A DNA stretch of 64,000 nt from Hoeflea_A sp039025395 (GTDB lineage: Bacteria > Pseudomonadota > Alphaproteobacteria > Rhizobiales > Rhizobiaceae): NCBI GenBank assembly GCA_039025395.1, contig JBCCOK010000028.1, forward strand, positions 4,963 through 68,962. Reading direction: 5' to 3'. Every line of letters begins with the position of its first letter. Position 1 is the first letter of the stretch. Under the pieces are notes generated by a model. The model was not told the DNA's origin. It saw only the letters and a program-made list of their open reading frames with translations, and did no database searches. Position numbers and translations under genes: made by a program. Below are positions 17,627-27,049 of the stretch, piece after piece.

Positions 17627-17807
17627 TTGCGTTTTCCATTTCTTCGGAAATGCCCTCTGTCGGGCCGTCTCGATTTTCTACCTCAAACCCACGGGTCGTT
17701 GTAGAGTTCATAGGAGGACGCGCTACCGAGATCCGGAAGGTCCCCATTCAAGCAGTAGAGTGCGCAGATGCTCACGATAGATGAGGTAACCTCCGCATTG
17801 TCCTGTG

Positions 17808-17821
17808 TGGATGGCTCCTGC
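17808..17821 (+). repeat. Subterminal inverted repeat of the IS, left copy
   Basis: TGGATGGCTCCTGC, matching the reverse complement of 19134-19147 over all 14 bases. Confidence 0.85.
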
Positions 17822-18048
17822 TTTGCAAGACCTTTTTTGCTGTGATTTTGGTTTTGTCAGATGCGGTCTTGTGTCCGGCCTGTTGTCGCAGCGTACGTAG
17901 CCGCTGGCCCTGATGGTTTCCACAAACCAAGTCCCAACCTGCATATCGAACAGCATACGTTCAGGACAAAGCACGGGGTGTCTTGGTTCTGGGGCTGACA
18001 AAGTTCCATCACTTCATGGGTCTTGCTGTCTGCTTGGTTGAGCTTGGC
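17822..18048 (-). ncRNA. Candidate bridge RNA / seekRNA region of the IS1111-like element
   Basis: A 227-bp non-coding stretch between the transposase stop and the left inverted repeat. In IS1111-group elements the guide RNA that pairs with target and donor DNA comes from this position. I have not folded it, and no pairing loops are claimed; the call rests on position, length and element type. Confidence 0.4.
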
Positions 18049-19068
18049 TCAGATCGTTCTGACTTGGTAGGTCTCATTGCGTGTCAGGACCGCCCATACC
18101 ATGCGAGCCGTTTTGTTCGCCATGGCGAGCGCCGCCACCTTTCCCGGCTTTCGCACCAGGATATCGGCAAACCATGGATCATACCGCTCGGGGTTCTGGA
18201 TGATCTGGCGCATTCGCGACATCATGCCGATGACCAGCAATCGGCGAATGTACTGATCACCCATTTTCGAGATGCGCCCCAGCCGTTCCTTGCCGCCGCT
18301 GGAACGGTTCAATGGTGTCAAGCCGAGCCAGGCGGCAAACGCACGTCCATTGTCAAACTGTCTGCCGCTGCCCACCGTGGCCACGATGGCGGACGCCGTG
18401 ATCGGGCCGACACCCGGGATCGTCTGCAAGAGGGCGACCCGCTCCTCGCGCTGGGCTGCCCGGGTCAAGGCACGGGTGTAGCCTGCAATCTTTCCATGCA
18501 AAAAGAGCAGTTGCTCACACAGTTCGGCGATGACCGCATCAGCCACGTCTGGCAGGTCCGGACGATCACCATCGAGCATGCGCTCTGCAAATCAAGTGGC
18601 GTGACCAACGCCCTGCGCAAAGACGATCCCGAACTCCGCCAGTTGGCCGCGCAGCATATTGATCGTCTGTGTGCGCTGTCGAACAACAAGATCCCGGGTC
18701 CGGTGCAACGCTGGGATCGCTTGCTGTTCAGGCGTCTTGATCTCCTCAAACCGCATCGTTGGCCGCGTGACAGCTTCGCAAATCGCTGCCGCATCCGCTG
18801 CATCGGATTTGCCGCGCTTGACGTAGGGCTTCACGTAAACAGGCGGGATCAGTTTCACGTCATGACCCAACTTGAGCAGCTCTCGTGCCCAATAGTGGCT
18901 GGTGCTGCAGGCTTCGATGCCGATCAGCCAAGGATCAAGGCGTTCAAAAAAAGCCAGCACCTGGGAGCGTCGAAGGGCTCGGTTGAATGCGACCTTGCCG
19001 CAGTCCGTAACACCATGAACCTGAAAAACGTTCTTGGCCAAATCCAGGCCGATTTTTGTAACATGCAT
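18049..19068 (-). pseudogene. IS110-family transposase interrupted by one in-frame TGA
   Basis: 339 codons from ATG 19068 to the stop at 18049. N-terminal DEDD domain: Asp in KIGLDLAKN, Glu in GIEACSTSH, Asp in KSDAADAAA. C-terminal Transposase_20 domain: LLQTIPGVGPITASA and AFAAWLGLTP. The two halves share one frame and are separated only by TGA at 18592-18594, five codons before an internal ATG (18579). Length and order are otherwise complete, so the element lost activity recently or the TGA is a sequencing error. Confidence 0.85.
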
Positions 19069-19133
19069 TGGGTGGCTCCTCTCCTGAGCAGTTTATGACA
19101 CCTGCAGTATGGCGCATCGTGACGCCGACGGGT

Positions 19134-19147
19134 GCAGGAGCCATCCA
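19134..19147 (-). repeat. Subterminal inverted repeat of the IS, right copy
   Basis: GCAGGAGCCATCCA, 65 bp upstream of the transposase ATG; pairs perfectly with 17808-17821. Confidence 0.85.
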
Positions 19148-19296
19148 ACCCATCTGCTTAGCCGACATTTACTCGCTTGTGACTGTTCTACCTTGCTGCA
19201 ATTCGGCTGAGGCCCGATGTGAGTACATTTAGACCGATGAAGCAGCATTTAGGAATGTTGGCTCTCGCGGTGAAGGTGAAGAGACAACCGGTTTCA

Positions 19297-19860
19297 CTAT
19301 TGCCTCGCGTTATGCTCATGCGCGAGAATCCCCATGATCCAATCATCGTGCCAAGCGCCGCCAATCCAGGCGGCTTCGCGTTCCGTCCCCTCGTGAACAA
19401 AGCCGCAAGATGCGTAGCAGCGTATGGCGCGCCTGTTGAATGACAAGACACGCAGGTCGACTCGATGAAGCCCCATTTCTATGAATGCATGATCCAGGGT
19501 AAGGCCAATGGCTTTGCGTCCGATACCACGCCCAAGATGCGCTTCGGGGAACAGCCCTATTGCAAGGCGCGCACGTTTGTCTGCCGCATCCAAACTGTGC
19601 AACCTCACATGCCCGACCGGATCGTTATCGCAGACGATAATCTTGGCAAACCGGTGGCCGCGCAACCACTCAAGCCAACGCTTTGATCGATCCAGATTTG
19701 GAGCCGGCAGGTCGGTTGTTTCGCCACCGAGCATGTGCACGATTTCGGCTACAGGCGGGTAAGAAAAGTGCACCTGCGCATCGTCATCGATAGGGTCCCG
19801 CAATTCTACCGGGCAGCCGGTATTTTTCGCATTCAACGACCGTACCCCAAACAGGAACAT
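19297..19860 (-). CDS. GNAT N-acetyltransferase (RimJ/RimL-like)
   Basis: 187 residues transferring acetyl from acetyl-CoA to an amine. The acetyl-CoA pyrophosphate motif is in HLGRGIGRKAIG (Q/R-x-x-G-x-G/A pattern), followed by the family C-terminus GLHRVDLRVLSFNRRAIRC split here into GLHRVDLRV and NRRAIRCYASCGF, then EGTEREA. Substrate cannot be predicted. It lies just outside the IS element and has no clear partner. Confidence 0.85.
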   Translation of the reverse strand: MFLFGVRSLNAKNTGCPVELRDPIDDDAQVHFSYPPVAEIVHMLGGETTDLPAPNLDRSKRWLEWLRGHRFAKIIVCDNDPVGHVRLHSLDAADKRARLAIGLFPEAHLGRGIGRKAIGLTLDHAFIEMGLHRVDLRVLSFNRRAIRCYASCGFVHEGTEREAAWIGGAWHDDWIMGILAHEHNARQ

Positions 19861-20113
19861 TCAAACGTTATCAGTTGTTAACTCGAACTCAAATAAGAAA
19901 CGAACCATGGCGCAACCGCACTGAAAGGCGATGTGTTCCGCATAATCGACCTTCGGCATCGAGACTTATGCCATGGTAAATCATGCGGCGATGCGAAGGT
20001 CGCAATACAGTGCTTGGCTGCTCTTCGAAACTGCTTTCAGGAGCGGCAAGTTTCTGAATTTGCTTCGACCTAGGCGAGCATGTCTGCTTCGACCCCGCTA
20101 ACGATTTCCTGTA

Positions 20114-20404
20114 TCATGAATAGGCTTTACGGCAGGTCGGGCCGGGTAGGGCATTACGGCCAAAGCGACTCTTTTTGCGTGCTTTGTGCACTTGACGCTC
20201 ACATTCCGCTTGCGCTCGTTTACATGCAGTGCGTTCCGTTTTGTGTCTGGCAAGTCCAGAGATGCTGCGCCCAGCGCTGTCTTCCGCATAGTATTTACAA
20301 CGGTGGGGTGACCCGGCATCCGCATGGGTTACAAATCCATCGATAGAAAAGCTGGATACAACGATCCCGGCAGCGGCGAGGAGTGGCGTAAACCTGCGTT
20401 TCAT
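20114..20404 (-). CDS. Small secreted Cys-containing protein, unknown
   Basis: 96 residues with a cleavable signal peptide (MKRRFTPLLAAAGIVVSS, likely cut after the Ala-Asp-Ala around residue 30) and a basic mature part with four Cys (HRCKYY, RTACKRA, ECERQ, PTCRKA), compatible with two disulphides. The ATG follows AGGGAG by 6 bp, supporting a real gene. I do not recognise the family; similar short basic periplasmic proteins are common in Hyphomicrobiales. Confidence 0.65.
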   Translation of the reverse strand: MKRRFTPLLAAAGIVVSSFSIDGFVTHADAGSPHRCKYYAEDSAGRSISGLARHKTERTACKRAQAECERQVHKARKKSRFGRNALPGPTCRKAYS

Positions 20405-20819
20405 TTCGATCTCCCTACGAAAGTCAGGCTGGCACCCAGATTGACTGGTTTCTGGGACCCGGCTGAACAGCGCTGACAGGATCTGTCAGCGGTAAGGAAA
20501 ATGCGGTGGCGACGTATCAACAATAGGTCGCAGACTGTTTCAATCGTATGGATGATACCCAAGCGGAATCTTGAGCGTGAATGCCTGGCGTGTCTTCATG
20601 ATCAGGCGTTTGAAAACGGCATTGTCACCGACCAGCGCAATCTTAAGACGTTTCTGTTTGTTTCTTCTGATCGCTCTTGTGAAGAAATGGACCTGGGCCG
20701 CTCGTCGCACTTCAGCAATAAACCAGCCCATCCTGCCACACGAGGCGCAACTGATCCGTCATTACAAAAAAGGGTGCTGGCGATTTCAGTTATTGAGAGC
20801 CAAGCCATCTGTCCGGCCG
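20405..20819. other. Intergenic stretch, nothing recognisable
   Basis: About 415 bp between the small secreted protein and the GntR gene. Open frames here (e.g. minus strand 20540-20731, 63 codons) show no motif, no ribosome site and no repeat. Could contain the secreted protein's promoter at its left edge. Confidence 0.35.
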
Positions 20820-21548
20820 TCAGGAGAGTTCCAGACCCTTGCCCTTGATCGAAAGGTTCAGCCAGCCGGTGAAGACAGACGGCTGGGAGAACAGGATCGT
20901 CTGAACACGCGCCTTGGTCAGCTCGTAATGCAAGGTGGCCAAATTGTCGGCCTCTTCGACATCCTGGGATTCGATCGCAGAAAGGATCATCCGATGTTGG
21001 CGGATCGTTTCCTTGAGGTGCACGGCAAGTTCACCTTTGCCCTGGGTGTTCGGCGCGTTGGCAAAGCAGGCCCGAGCGAGCCGGATCGTTCCGATTAACG
21101 CCTGATTGTAGAATGCAGCGAAATAGCGATTATGCGCTGCCTCGGCGATAGCGGTGTGGAATGCCAGATTGGCTTCGGATCGCTCAACACCATTGCTCGC
21201 GTCGGACGACGTTTCAAAACGCAGCATGTTGCCCTCGATCACGTCGAGATCGTCCTGCGTCCTGTTCTCGGCCGCGAGACGGTGAATCATCCGGCTTGAG
21301 ATCAACAGTGCATCATAAAGCTTCGGCATATCATCGAAATCGAACGGTGCAACCTTGGCCTTGCGACCGTCGCGGACGACAAGTCCGTCGGCAATCAACT
21401 GGATGATAGCTTCGCGGATCGGCGTTCTGGAGACACCGAGGCTTTCCGATAGCTCGGCTTCGTCGAGCATTTGGCTTGGCCGCAATTCCAGCCGCAGTAT
21501 CGAATTTCGCAATCTCCGCGCGACCTTGATACCATCTCGTTCAATCAT
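20820..21548 (-). CDS. GntR-family regulator (FadR/FCD subfamily)
   Basis: The start is the ATG at 21548, preceded by GAGG at 7-10 bp; the frame is open far upstream (to 21953), but that region is the hyuA gene. 242 residues: winged helix with SESLGVSRTPIREAI (residues about 30-70) and an all-helical FCD ligand domain with the metal-type histidines (HTAIAEAAHN, KETIRQHRMIL). Divergent from hyuA, so it probably represses the hydantoinase-TRAP operon until a pathway intermediate binds. Confidence 0.9.
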   Translation of the reverse strand: MIERDGIKVARRLRNSILRLELRPSQMLDEAELSESLGVSRTPIREAIIQLIADGLVVRDGRKAKVAPFDFDDMPKLYDALLISSRMIHRLAAENRTQDDLDVIEGNMLRFETSSDASNGVERSEANLAFHTAIAEAAHNRYFAAFYNQALIGTIRLARACFANAPNTQGKGELAVHLKETIRQHRMILSAIESQDVEEADNLATLHYELTKARVQTILFSQPSVFTGWLNLSIKGKGLELS

Positions 21549-21626
21549 TTCGATCCTCGTTTTCTGCAAACCGGGTTTCGCGGCGAAACTGTTATTTTTG
21601 GACACACAGTATTTTTTGCTTGCAAT

Positions 21627-21640
21627 TTCAGTATACGAAA
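21627..21640. promoter_or_regulatory. Candidate GntR (FCD) operator
   Basis: The core GTATAC at 21631-21636 is a perfect palindrome flanked by TT and AA at symmetric positions (TTCAGTATACGAAA), the layout of FCD-type GntR sites. It lies in the 160-bp gap between the GntR gene and hyuA. Confidence 0.4.
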
Positions 21641-21708
21641 TGGATGCTGAATAGGGAAGTCTGAAATGCCCGGTCCCGGCGGGCGGGAGCCGATAGGTAG
21701 GAGATTGT

Positions 21709-23751
21709 ATGGCCGACTGGATCATCGGTGTCGATGTGGGCGGAACGTTCACTGACTTCTCGGCCCGCAATGTGGTCACAGGCGAAGCGCAGATCCACAA
21801 GCGCCCGTCAACGCCTGATGATCCGTCGCGCGCCATTGTTGAAGGGTTGAACGAGCTCAAACAAAAAACGGGTATTGTCGGCTCCGAGATTGCCCGCCTG
21901 GCGCACGGTACCACCGTTGCCACCAACGCGCTGCTGCAGCGACGCGGCGGCAAGGTTGCGGTCGCGACGACAAAGGGTTTCCGGGATCTGCTTGAGATCG
22001 GCCGTCAGGTACGTCCCAAAATTTACGATTTGCAAGCCGATGCCCCGCCGCCATTGGCGGCGCGATCCGATCGGTTGGAGGTGGATGAACGGATCGGTGC
22101 GCGCGGTGAAGTGATAAGCGCGTTAGAAGACGATAGTCTTGACGAACTGGTTTGCGAACTGCGGACGCTGGAGGATATCGACAGTGTCGCCATCTGTCTC
22201 TTGTTTTCGTTCCTGAATCCCGAACACGAACAAAAACTCGTCAAAGCGATAGGCAAAGCAAGGCCGGATCTCTTCGTTTCTGCGTCCAGCGATGTGCAAC
22301 CCGAATTTCGCGAGTATGAACGGTTTTCGACGACGTTGATCAACGCGTTTCTTCAGCCGGAAGTCGGCCGCTATATGAGCCGGCTGAAATCAAACATTGC
22401 GGAAGCGGCGCCCGAAGCACGCCTCGGCATTTTCCAATCAAGCGGCGGGCTCATGTCGGCTGACCGGGCATCGGCATTTCCGGTTCGCACCGCGCTTTCG
22501 GGACCGGCGGCCGGCGCGGTCGGTGCTGCGGCTGCCGGTGCTCTTTCAAGCATCGGTTCCATCATCACACTCGACATGGGCGGCACAAGCACGGATGTGT
22601 GCCTTATCCGCGATGGCAAAACGGAAATCGCAAATGTCCGCGAGATTGCCGGTTTTCGTATTCGCCTGCCGATGGTCGATATCCACACCGTGGGTGCGGG
22701 GGGCGGTTCAATCGCCCATATCGGCACCGATGGATTGATGAAAGTCGGACCTGAAAGTGCCGGAGCGGTACCGGGGCCGGCTTGTTATGGCAGAGGCGGC
22801 AACGAGCCAACGGTATCCGATGCCAATGTGGTCCTTGGGCGGTTGCCGACCACTCTTGCGGATGGTGGTCTGCTGTTGGACCAAGGCAAGGCTGAAGATG
22901 CCGTGCGCAAAATCGCTGAACCGATGGGCATTTCCGTGATCAAGGCTTCGCTTGGGATTGTGGGCATTGTCAATTCGAACATGACCCGCGCAATCCGTGC
23001 CGTATCAACCGAAAGGGGACACGATCCTCGCGCATTCACGCTGATGCCGTTCGGAGGCGCTGGCGGATTGCATGTAACGGACGTGGCGGCTTCGCTTGGC
23101 GTCTCCAGGATCATCGTGCCCCCGACGCCCGGCATATTATGCGCCGAAGGCCTGATTGTCTCAGACCTGCAGGAAAATTTCGTGGTTACGTGCCGCACGT
23201 CCCTTGATGGTCCTCTCGATGCCGTTGAAGCAGCCGTTCAAACACTCACTGAAAAATCGGAGGACTGGGTTGTCGCAGAGCTGGATGGGGATGCCACTGT
23301 CCGCAAATCCGTCACTTTGGACATGCGTTATGTCGGTCAAAACTACGAATTGCCGGTGAACATAGAGACCGGAAACGGCTTGGGAAACCTGCCGGAAAGG
23401 CAGGTGTTGAAAGCGTTGTTCTTTGCCGAACATCAGCGCAGTTACGGTCATGTCGATCAGGATGCGCCGATCGAGATCATCAATGTCCGCCTGAAGTGTG
23501 AATGCCCGTTAGGCCAACCAATGGGTCTTGGATCAATGCCTTCGGGCCCATTCGCCGCGAAAGGCGCGCAGGATGTCTGGTTTGATGAAGAAGCACCGGT
23601 TCCAACCGCGATTTACGAGCGTGGCGATCTTCCGGCTGGAGCTGTCATTGAAGGCCCTGCCATCATTGCACAGTTCGACACGACGACGGTTATTCCGCCA
23701 GCGGCGACCGCGACGGTCGATGCCGCCCTCAACCTGGCCGTGGAGATATGA
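21709..23751 (+). CDS. hyuA: Hydantoinase/oxoprolinase A subunit family (HyuA-like)
   Basis: 680 residues. N-terminal ATP-binding signature DVGGTFTDFSA and the second DMGGTSTDVCLI belong to the actin-like fold of N-methylhydantoinase A, acetone carboxylase beta and 5-oxoprolinase. A TAGGAG site precedes the ATG. The stop overlaps the hyuB start (ATGA), so both subunits are coupled. Such pairs hydrolyse cyclic amides or ureides with ATP, or carboxylate ketones; the TRAP transporter, SDR and Gfo neighbours suggest import and degradation of a small organic compound. Confidence 0.92.
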   Translation: MADWIIGVDVGGTFTDFSARNVVTGEAQIHKRPSTPDDPSRAIVEGLNELKQKTGIVGSEIARLAHGTTVATNALLQRRGGKVAVATTKGFRDLLEIGRQVRPKIYDLQADAPPPLAARSDRLEVDERIGARGEVISALEDDSLDELVCELRTLEDIDSVAICLLFSFLNPEHEQKLVKAIGKARPDLFVSASSDVQPEFREYERFSTTLINAFLQPEVGRYMSRLKSNIAEAAPEARLGIFQSSGGLMSADRASAFPVRTALSGPAAGAVGAAAAGALSSIGSIITLDMGGTSTDVCLIRDGKTEIANVREIAGFRIRLPMVDIHTVGAGGGSIAHIGTDGLMKVGPESAGAVPGPACYGRGGNEPTVSDANVVLGRLPTTLADGGLLLDQGKAEDAVRKIAEPMGISVIKASLGIVGIVNSNMTRAIRAVSTERGHDPRAFTLMPFGGAGGLHVTDVAASLGVSRIIVPPTPGILCAEGLIVSDLQENFVVTCRTSLDGPLDAVEAAVQTLTEKSEDWVVAELDGDATVRKSVTLDMRYVGQNYELPVNIETGNGLGNLPERQVLKALFFAEHQRSYGHVDQDAPIEIINVRLKCECPLGQPMGLGSMPSGPFAAKGAQDVWFDEEAPVPTAIYERGDLPAGAVIEGPAIIAQFDTTTVIPPAATATVDAALNLAVEI

Positions 23752-25457
23752 CGATGACCGGCGCAACCGAGCTCGACCCGATTGCCCTTGAGATCAGCTG
23801 GAACGGGCTCAAGTCGATTGCCGATGAGTGCTTTCTCACCATCATGCGAAGCGCCTTTTCCACCAACATAAAGGAACGTCACGATCATTCGACCGCCATC
23901 GCCGACGCCGACGGCAGACTGATCGTGCAAGCAGAACGGGCATTGCCCATTCATCTGGCATCGATGTCCGGACTGATGCGCTGTATCCTTGACAGTCACG
24001 GTGATTCCATTGCGCCGGGAGATATCTTTATCGGCAACGATCCCCATGTTGCCGGCGGCACCCATCTGCCGGATATCAATCTAGCGATGCCTGTATTCGA
24101 CGGTGACCGCCTGGTTGGATTCGTCGCCAACATTGTGCACCATGCCGATGTCGGCGGCGCGGCCGTGGGTTCCATGTCTGGTGGGTTGGACGAAATCTAC
24201 AAAGAAGGTCTGCGCATCCCGATCGTACGCCTCTTCCGACGCGGCGAACTGGTCGACGATATGATGCATCTTTTGCTGTTGAATATGCGCTTGCCCGATG
24301 AACGCAAAGGCGATCTCAACGCACAGATCGCTGCCGCCAAACTCGGCTGCCGGCGGCTGGAAGATTTCCTTCAAGCCCATGGCAGGGACTATCTGCTTGC
24401 GGTCTTCGACGAAATCGTTGCCCGCACCAACCGGCGCATGCGCATTGCCATCCAGACCCTGCCCGACGGCCAATACAGTTTTTCCGATGTCATGGATGAT
24501 GACGGTCTGGGTACCAAGGATATTCTGATCAACTTGCATATCGTCAAGCAAGATGATCGAATTGCCTTCGATTTCGATGGCTCTGAAGCACAGGTGCCCG
24601 GCAACTTCAACCTGACGCTTAACGCCACCCAATCGGCAGTCTGTTTTGCATTGAAGGCGCTTCTGGACCCCGACGTGCCCAACAATCAAGGTATATTCGA
24701 CGCAATCGAGATCAATGCGCCGGTCGGTTCGGTCGTCAATTGCGTTGCGCCGGCTGCAGTGGCCCTGAGAGCCAATACATGCCAGCGGATCGTCGACATC
24801 GTCATCGGTGCACTGGCCGAAGCGCTGCCACAACAGGTGACAGGCGCTGCCAATGGAGCCAATACCAGCGCCGTTTTCGCCGGTATCGATCCGGCCACCG
24901 GCCAGCAATATGTTTATCTGGAGACACTTGGCGGCGGCATGGGCGGCAGGGCGACCAAGGACGGAAAGGATGGCGTGCAAGTCAACATCACAAATACGTC
25001 CAACCTGCCGGTCGAAGCCATTGAGATGGAGTATCCGCTGAGGGTCGAGGAGTATGCACTGGTGGAAGACTCCGGCGGTGCGGGTCAGCATCGGGGCGGC
25101 ATGGGCATCCGCCGAAGCATCCGGCCCATCGGCCATGATTGCGAATTCAACGGCGTTGGAGAGCGCTTTCGCAACCAGCCGTGGGGTATACATGGCGGCG
25201 AACCGGGCTCAACCGGGCGCTTCATGATCCGTCACGATGATGGCGGCGTGATGCCGCTGCCACCCAAGGCGACCGGGGTGCGACTGATGCGCGACAGCGT
25301 GGCGGTCATCGAGACGCCGGGCGCTGGTGGCTATGGACCGCCAGACCTGCGTTCCGACGAAGCGGTCGCGCAGGATCGCAAGTCAGGAAAGTTTTCCAAT
25401 GCATATCTGAACCAGCATTATTCAATCTCAACCGGCTCGCGCAAAAGCGGGTCCTAA
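23748..25457 (+). CDS. hyuB: Hydantoinase/oxoprolinase B subunit family (HyuB-like)
   Basis: 569 residues. Family landmarks are PIALEISWNGLKSI, then ERHDHSTAIADADGRL, GDIFIGNDPHVAGGTHLPDI broken into GDIFIGND and GTHLPDINLAMP, and the C-terminal Gly-rich PGAGGYGPP. Forms an ATP-dependent complex with the A subunit. A 16-bp gap separates it from the TRAP binding protein gene. Confidence 0.92.
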   Translation: MTMTGATELDPIALEISWNGLKSIADECFLTIMRSAFSTNIKERHDHSTAIADADGRLIVQAERALPIHLASMSGLMRCILDSHGDSIAPGDIFIGNDPHVAGGTHLPDINLAMPVFDGDRLVGFVANIVHHADVGGAAVGSMSGGLDEIYKEGLRIPIVRLFRRGELVDDMMHLLLLNMRLPDERKGDLNAQIAAAKLGCRRLEDFLQAHGRDYLLAVFDEIVARTNRRMRIAIQTLPDGQYSFSDVMDDDGLGTKDILINLHIVKQDDRIAFDFDGSEAQVPGNFNLTLNATQSAVCFALKALLDPDVPNNQGIFDAIEINAPVGSVVNCVAPAAVALRANTCQRIVDIVIGALAEALPQQVTGAANGANTSAVFAGIDPATGQQYVYLETLGGGMGGRATKDGKDGVQVNITNTSNLPVEAIEMEYPLRVEEYALVEDSGGAGQHRGGMGIRRSIRPIGHDCEFNGVGERFRNQPWGIHGGEPGSTGRFMIRHDDGGVMPLPPKATGVRLMRDSVAVIETPGAGGYGPPDLRSDEAVAQDRKSGKFSNAYLNQHYSISTGSRKSGS

Positions 25458-25473
25458 AACAGGGAGCTAAGAA

Positions 25474-26469
25474 ATGAGATTTGCATCTATTATAGGCGGA
25501 GCCGCGGTTGCTGCGTTGATCGCCGCGGGGGCCGTCTCGGCCGAAGAAGTAGAGTGGGACATGGCCAACGAGTATGCCGACACGTCCATCCATGGTGAGG
25601 CACAAAAGGTCTTTGCCGACGTCGCCAATGAAGCTTCGGACGGCACGATCGTCATCACGAACCATTTCGGCGGGTCCATTGGCTACAAGTCCAAGGAGCA
25701 TTTCGACGCTGTAGCGGACGGCGCATTGCCGATTGCCAATACCTCGATGGGCCAGGTCGCCGGGATTGAACCTATTTTCCTCCTTTCTTCGCTGCCTTTC
25801 CTTGTTGGATCAGCGGAGGAGGCACAGATGCTTTGGGAAGCAGCGCGCCCGGCATACGAAGAGGCTTTTGAGCGCAATAACCAGGTGCTGCTTTATGCTT
25901 CGCCTTGGCCTCCGGCCGGTGTGTGGGCCAAAAAGCCGATTACGTCGACCGATGAACTCGAAGGCGTAAAGATCCGCGCATGGGATGCAAGCGGTACGAG
26001 CACACTGATCAATGCGGGCGCCGCAGCAATTCAGATGAGTTGGGCCGATGTGGTGCCGCAGCTCGCTGCGGGCGGCATCGAAGGGGTTCTGACCTCGGCG
26101 GAAGGCGGCACCAACTCGAAATTCTGGGAACATCTGTCGCATTTCTCGGCAATCAACTACTCGATGTCGTTGAACATGACGCACGTCAACAAGGATGCCT
26201 ACGATGCGCTCACCGACCAACAACGCGAAGCGCTTCAAACCGCTGCCGCGGCTGCGAGCGAGGCAGCATGGGGCGCCTTGGCGACACGCGTCGCCGAGAA
26301 TTTTGCTGAGATGAAAGCAAACGGGATCACCGTGATCGAAGAGGTGCCGGCCGATTTTCTCACGCAACTGTCGGATGCAGGCACGACCGTTTACGATGAC
26401 TGGCTGGAAAAAGTCGGTCCGGCCGGCCAGCAGATCCTGGACGATTATCGCGAAAAACGCGGCAACTGA
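25474..26469 (+). CDS. TRAP transporter solute-binding protein (DctP family)
   Basis: 331 residues with an N-terminal signal peptide (MRFASIIGGAAVAALIAAG, cut near SAEE). The mature protein shows the DctP pattern of a conserved binding-site Arg in GVKIRAWDASGT, preceded by ELEGVKI. It captures the substrate in the periplasm for the two permeases that follow. Family members bind organic acids through a carboxylate contacted by that Arg. Confidence 0.93.
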   Translation: MRFASIIGGAAVAALIAAGAVSAEEVEWDMANEYADTSIHGEAQKVFADVANEASDGTIVITNHFGGSIGYKSKEHFDAVADGALPIANTSMGQVAGIEPIFLLSSLPFLVGSAEEAQMLWEAARPAYEEAFERNNQVLLYASPWPPAGVWAKKPITSTDELEGVKIRAWDASGTSTLINAGAAAIQMSWADVVPQLAAGGIEGVLTSAEGGTNSKFWEHLSHFSAINYSMSLNMTHVNKDAYDALTDQQREALQTAAAAASEAAWGALATRVAENFAEMKANGITVIEEVPADFLTQLSDAGTTVYDDWLEKVGPAGQQILDDYREKRGN

Positions 26470-26536
26470 TCCACACGAAAGACGAGCGGGCGCGATCATC
26501 TCGTGCCCGCCGCGTCATTTGGCTGAGGACCCGAGA

Positions 26537-27049
26537 ATGCTGGCCAGAGTACTGGTTAAGGTAAACGATCTCGCAGGCAATCTGGCGATCTGGATTTCGG
26601 CCGGTCTCCTGGTTTACATCGTTTGCCACATCACGGTTGAGATCATTGCTCGCGGTGTGTTTTCGACGTCGACTTTCTCCATGGACGAGTATGTCGGCTA
26701 TGCAATCGGTTCAATGACGTTTCTGTCGCTCGCGCACACATTTCGCGATCGCAAGCATATTCGGGTGAGCATCTTGAAGGCGTTTGTCCGGGGCCGTGCC
26801 GCCATTGCGGTAGAACTGCTCTGCATCGCGTTCACTTTCGGAATCACGCTATTTTTGGCGCGGTATATCTGGCGCACCCTTGAAAGAGACTTCACCCGGG
26901 GAACCGTCAGTCCGACCCTCACCGAAACACCGATTTGGTGGATTGATACCGCCATCTTCGTCGGCCTTGTTCTTTTTCTGTCGCAGTTGCTCGCCAGCGC
27001 CTATCTGACCATCACCGAGGGTGTTGCCGAGGATGTCGAGGCCGAGTGA
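26537..27049 (+). CDS. TRAP transporter small permease (DctQ family)
   Basis: The ATG at 26537 gives 170 residues; upstream in-frame codons fall in the binding-protein gene. Four membrane segments are visible: IWISAGLLVYIVCHITVEII, FLSLAHTF-adjacent helix, LLCIAFTFGITLFLARYIW, WIDTAIFVGLVLFLSQLLA. The stop overlaps the start of the large permease (TGATG). Confidence 0.9.
   Translation: MLARVLVKVNDLAGNLAIWISAGLLVYIVCHITVEIIARGVFSTSTFSMDEYVGYAIGSMTFLSLAHTFRDRKHIRVSILKAFVRGRAAIAVELLCIAFTFGITLFLARYIWRTLERDFTRGTVSPTLTETPIWWIDTAIFVGLVLFLSQLLASAYLTITEGVAEDVEAE

Larger units (their letters stand above)
17808..19147 (-). mobile_element. IS110-family, IS1111-like insertion sequence
   Basis: Exact 14-bp inverted repeats (TGGATGGCTCCTGC at 17808-17821 and its complement at 19134-19147) flank an IS110-type transposase. 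Inverted repeats near the ends distinguish the IS1111 subgroup from the IS110 subgroup, which lacks them. About 65 bp precede the transposase and about 227 bp follow it, the asymmetry expected for IS1111 elements, whose guide RNA lies downstream of the transposase. The true tips are probably a few bases outside the repeats. Confidence 0.8.

Noticed and set aside
18592..18594. In-frame TGA read as selenocysteine in the transposase
   Set aside because: No SECIS-like context was noticed, and IS110 transposases have no Sec; a nonsense mutation or sequencing error is simpler.
17983..19098. Long plus-strand open frame over the IS transposase
   Set aside because: Antisense to the DEDD transposase; no motif and no ribosome site.
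24081..25193. Long minus-strand open frame inside hyuB
   Set aside because: No motif, and the plus-strand frame is a clear family match; it is an antisense shadow.
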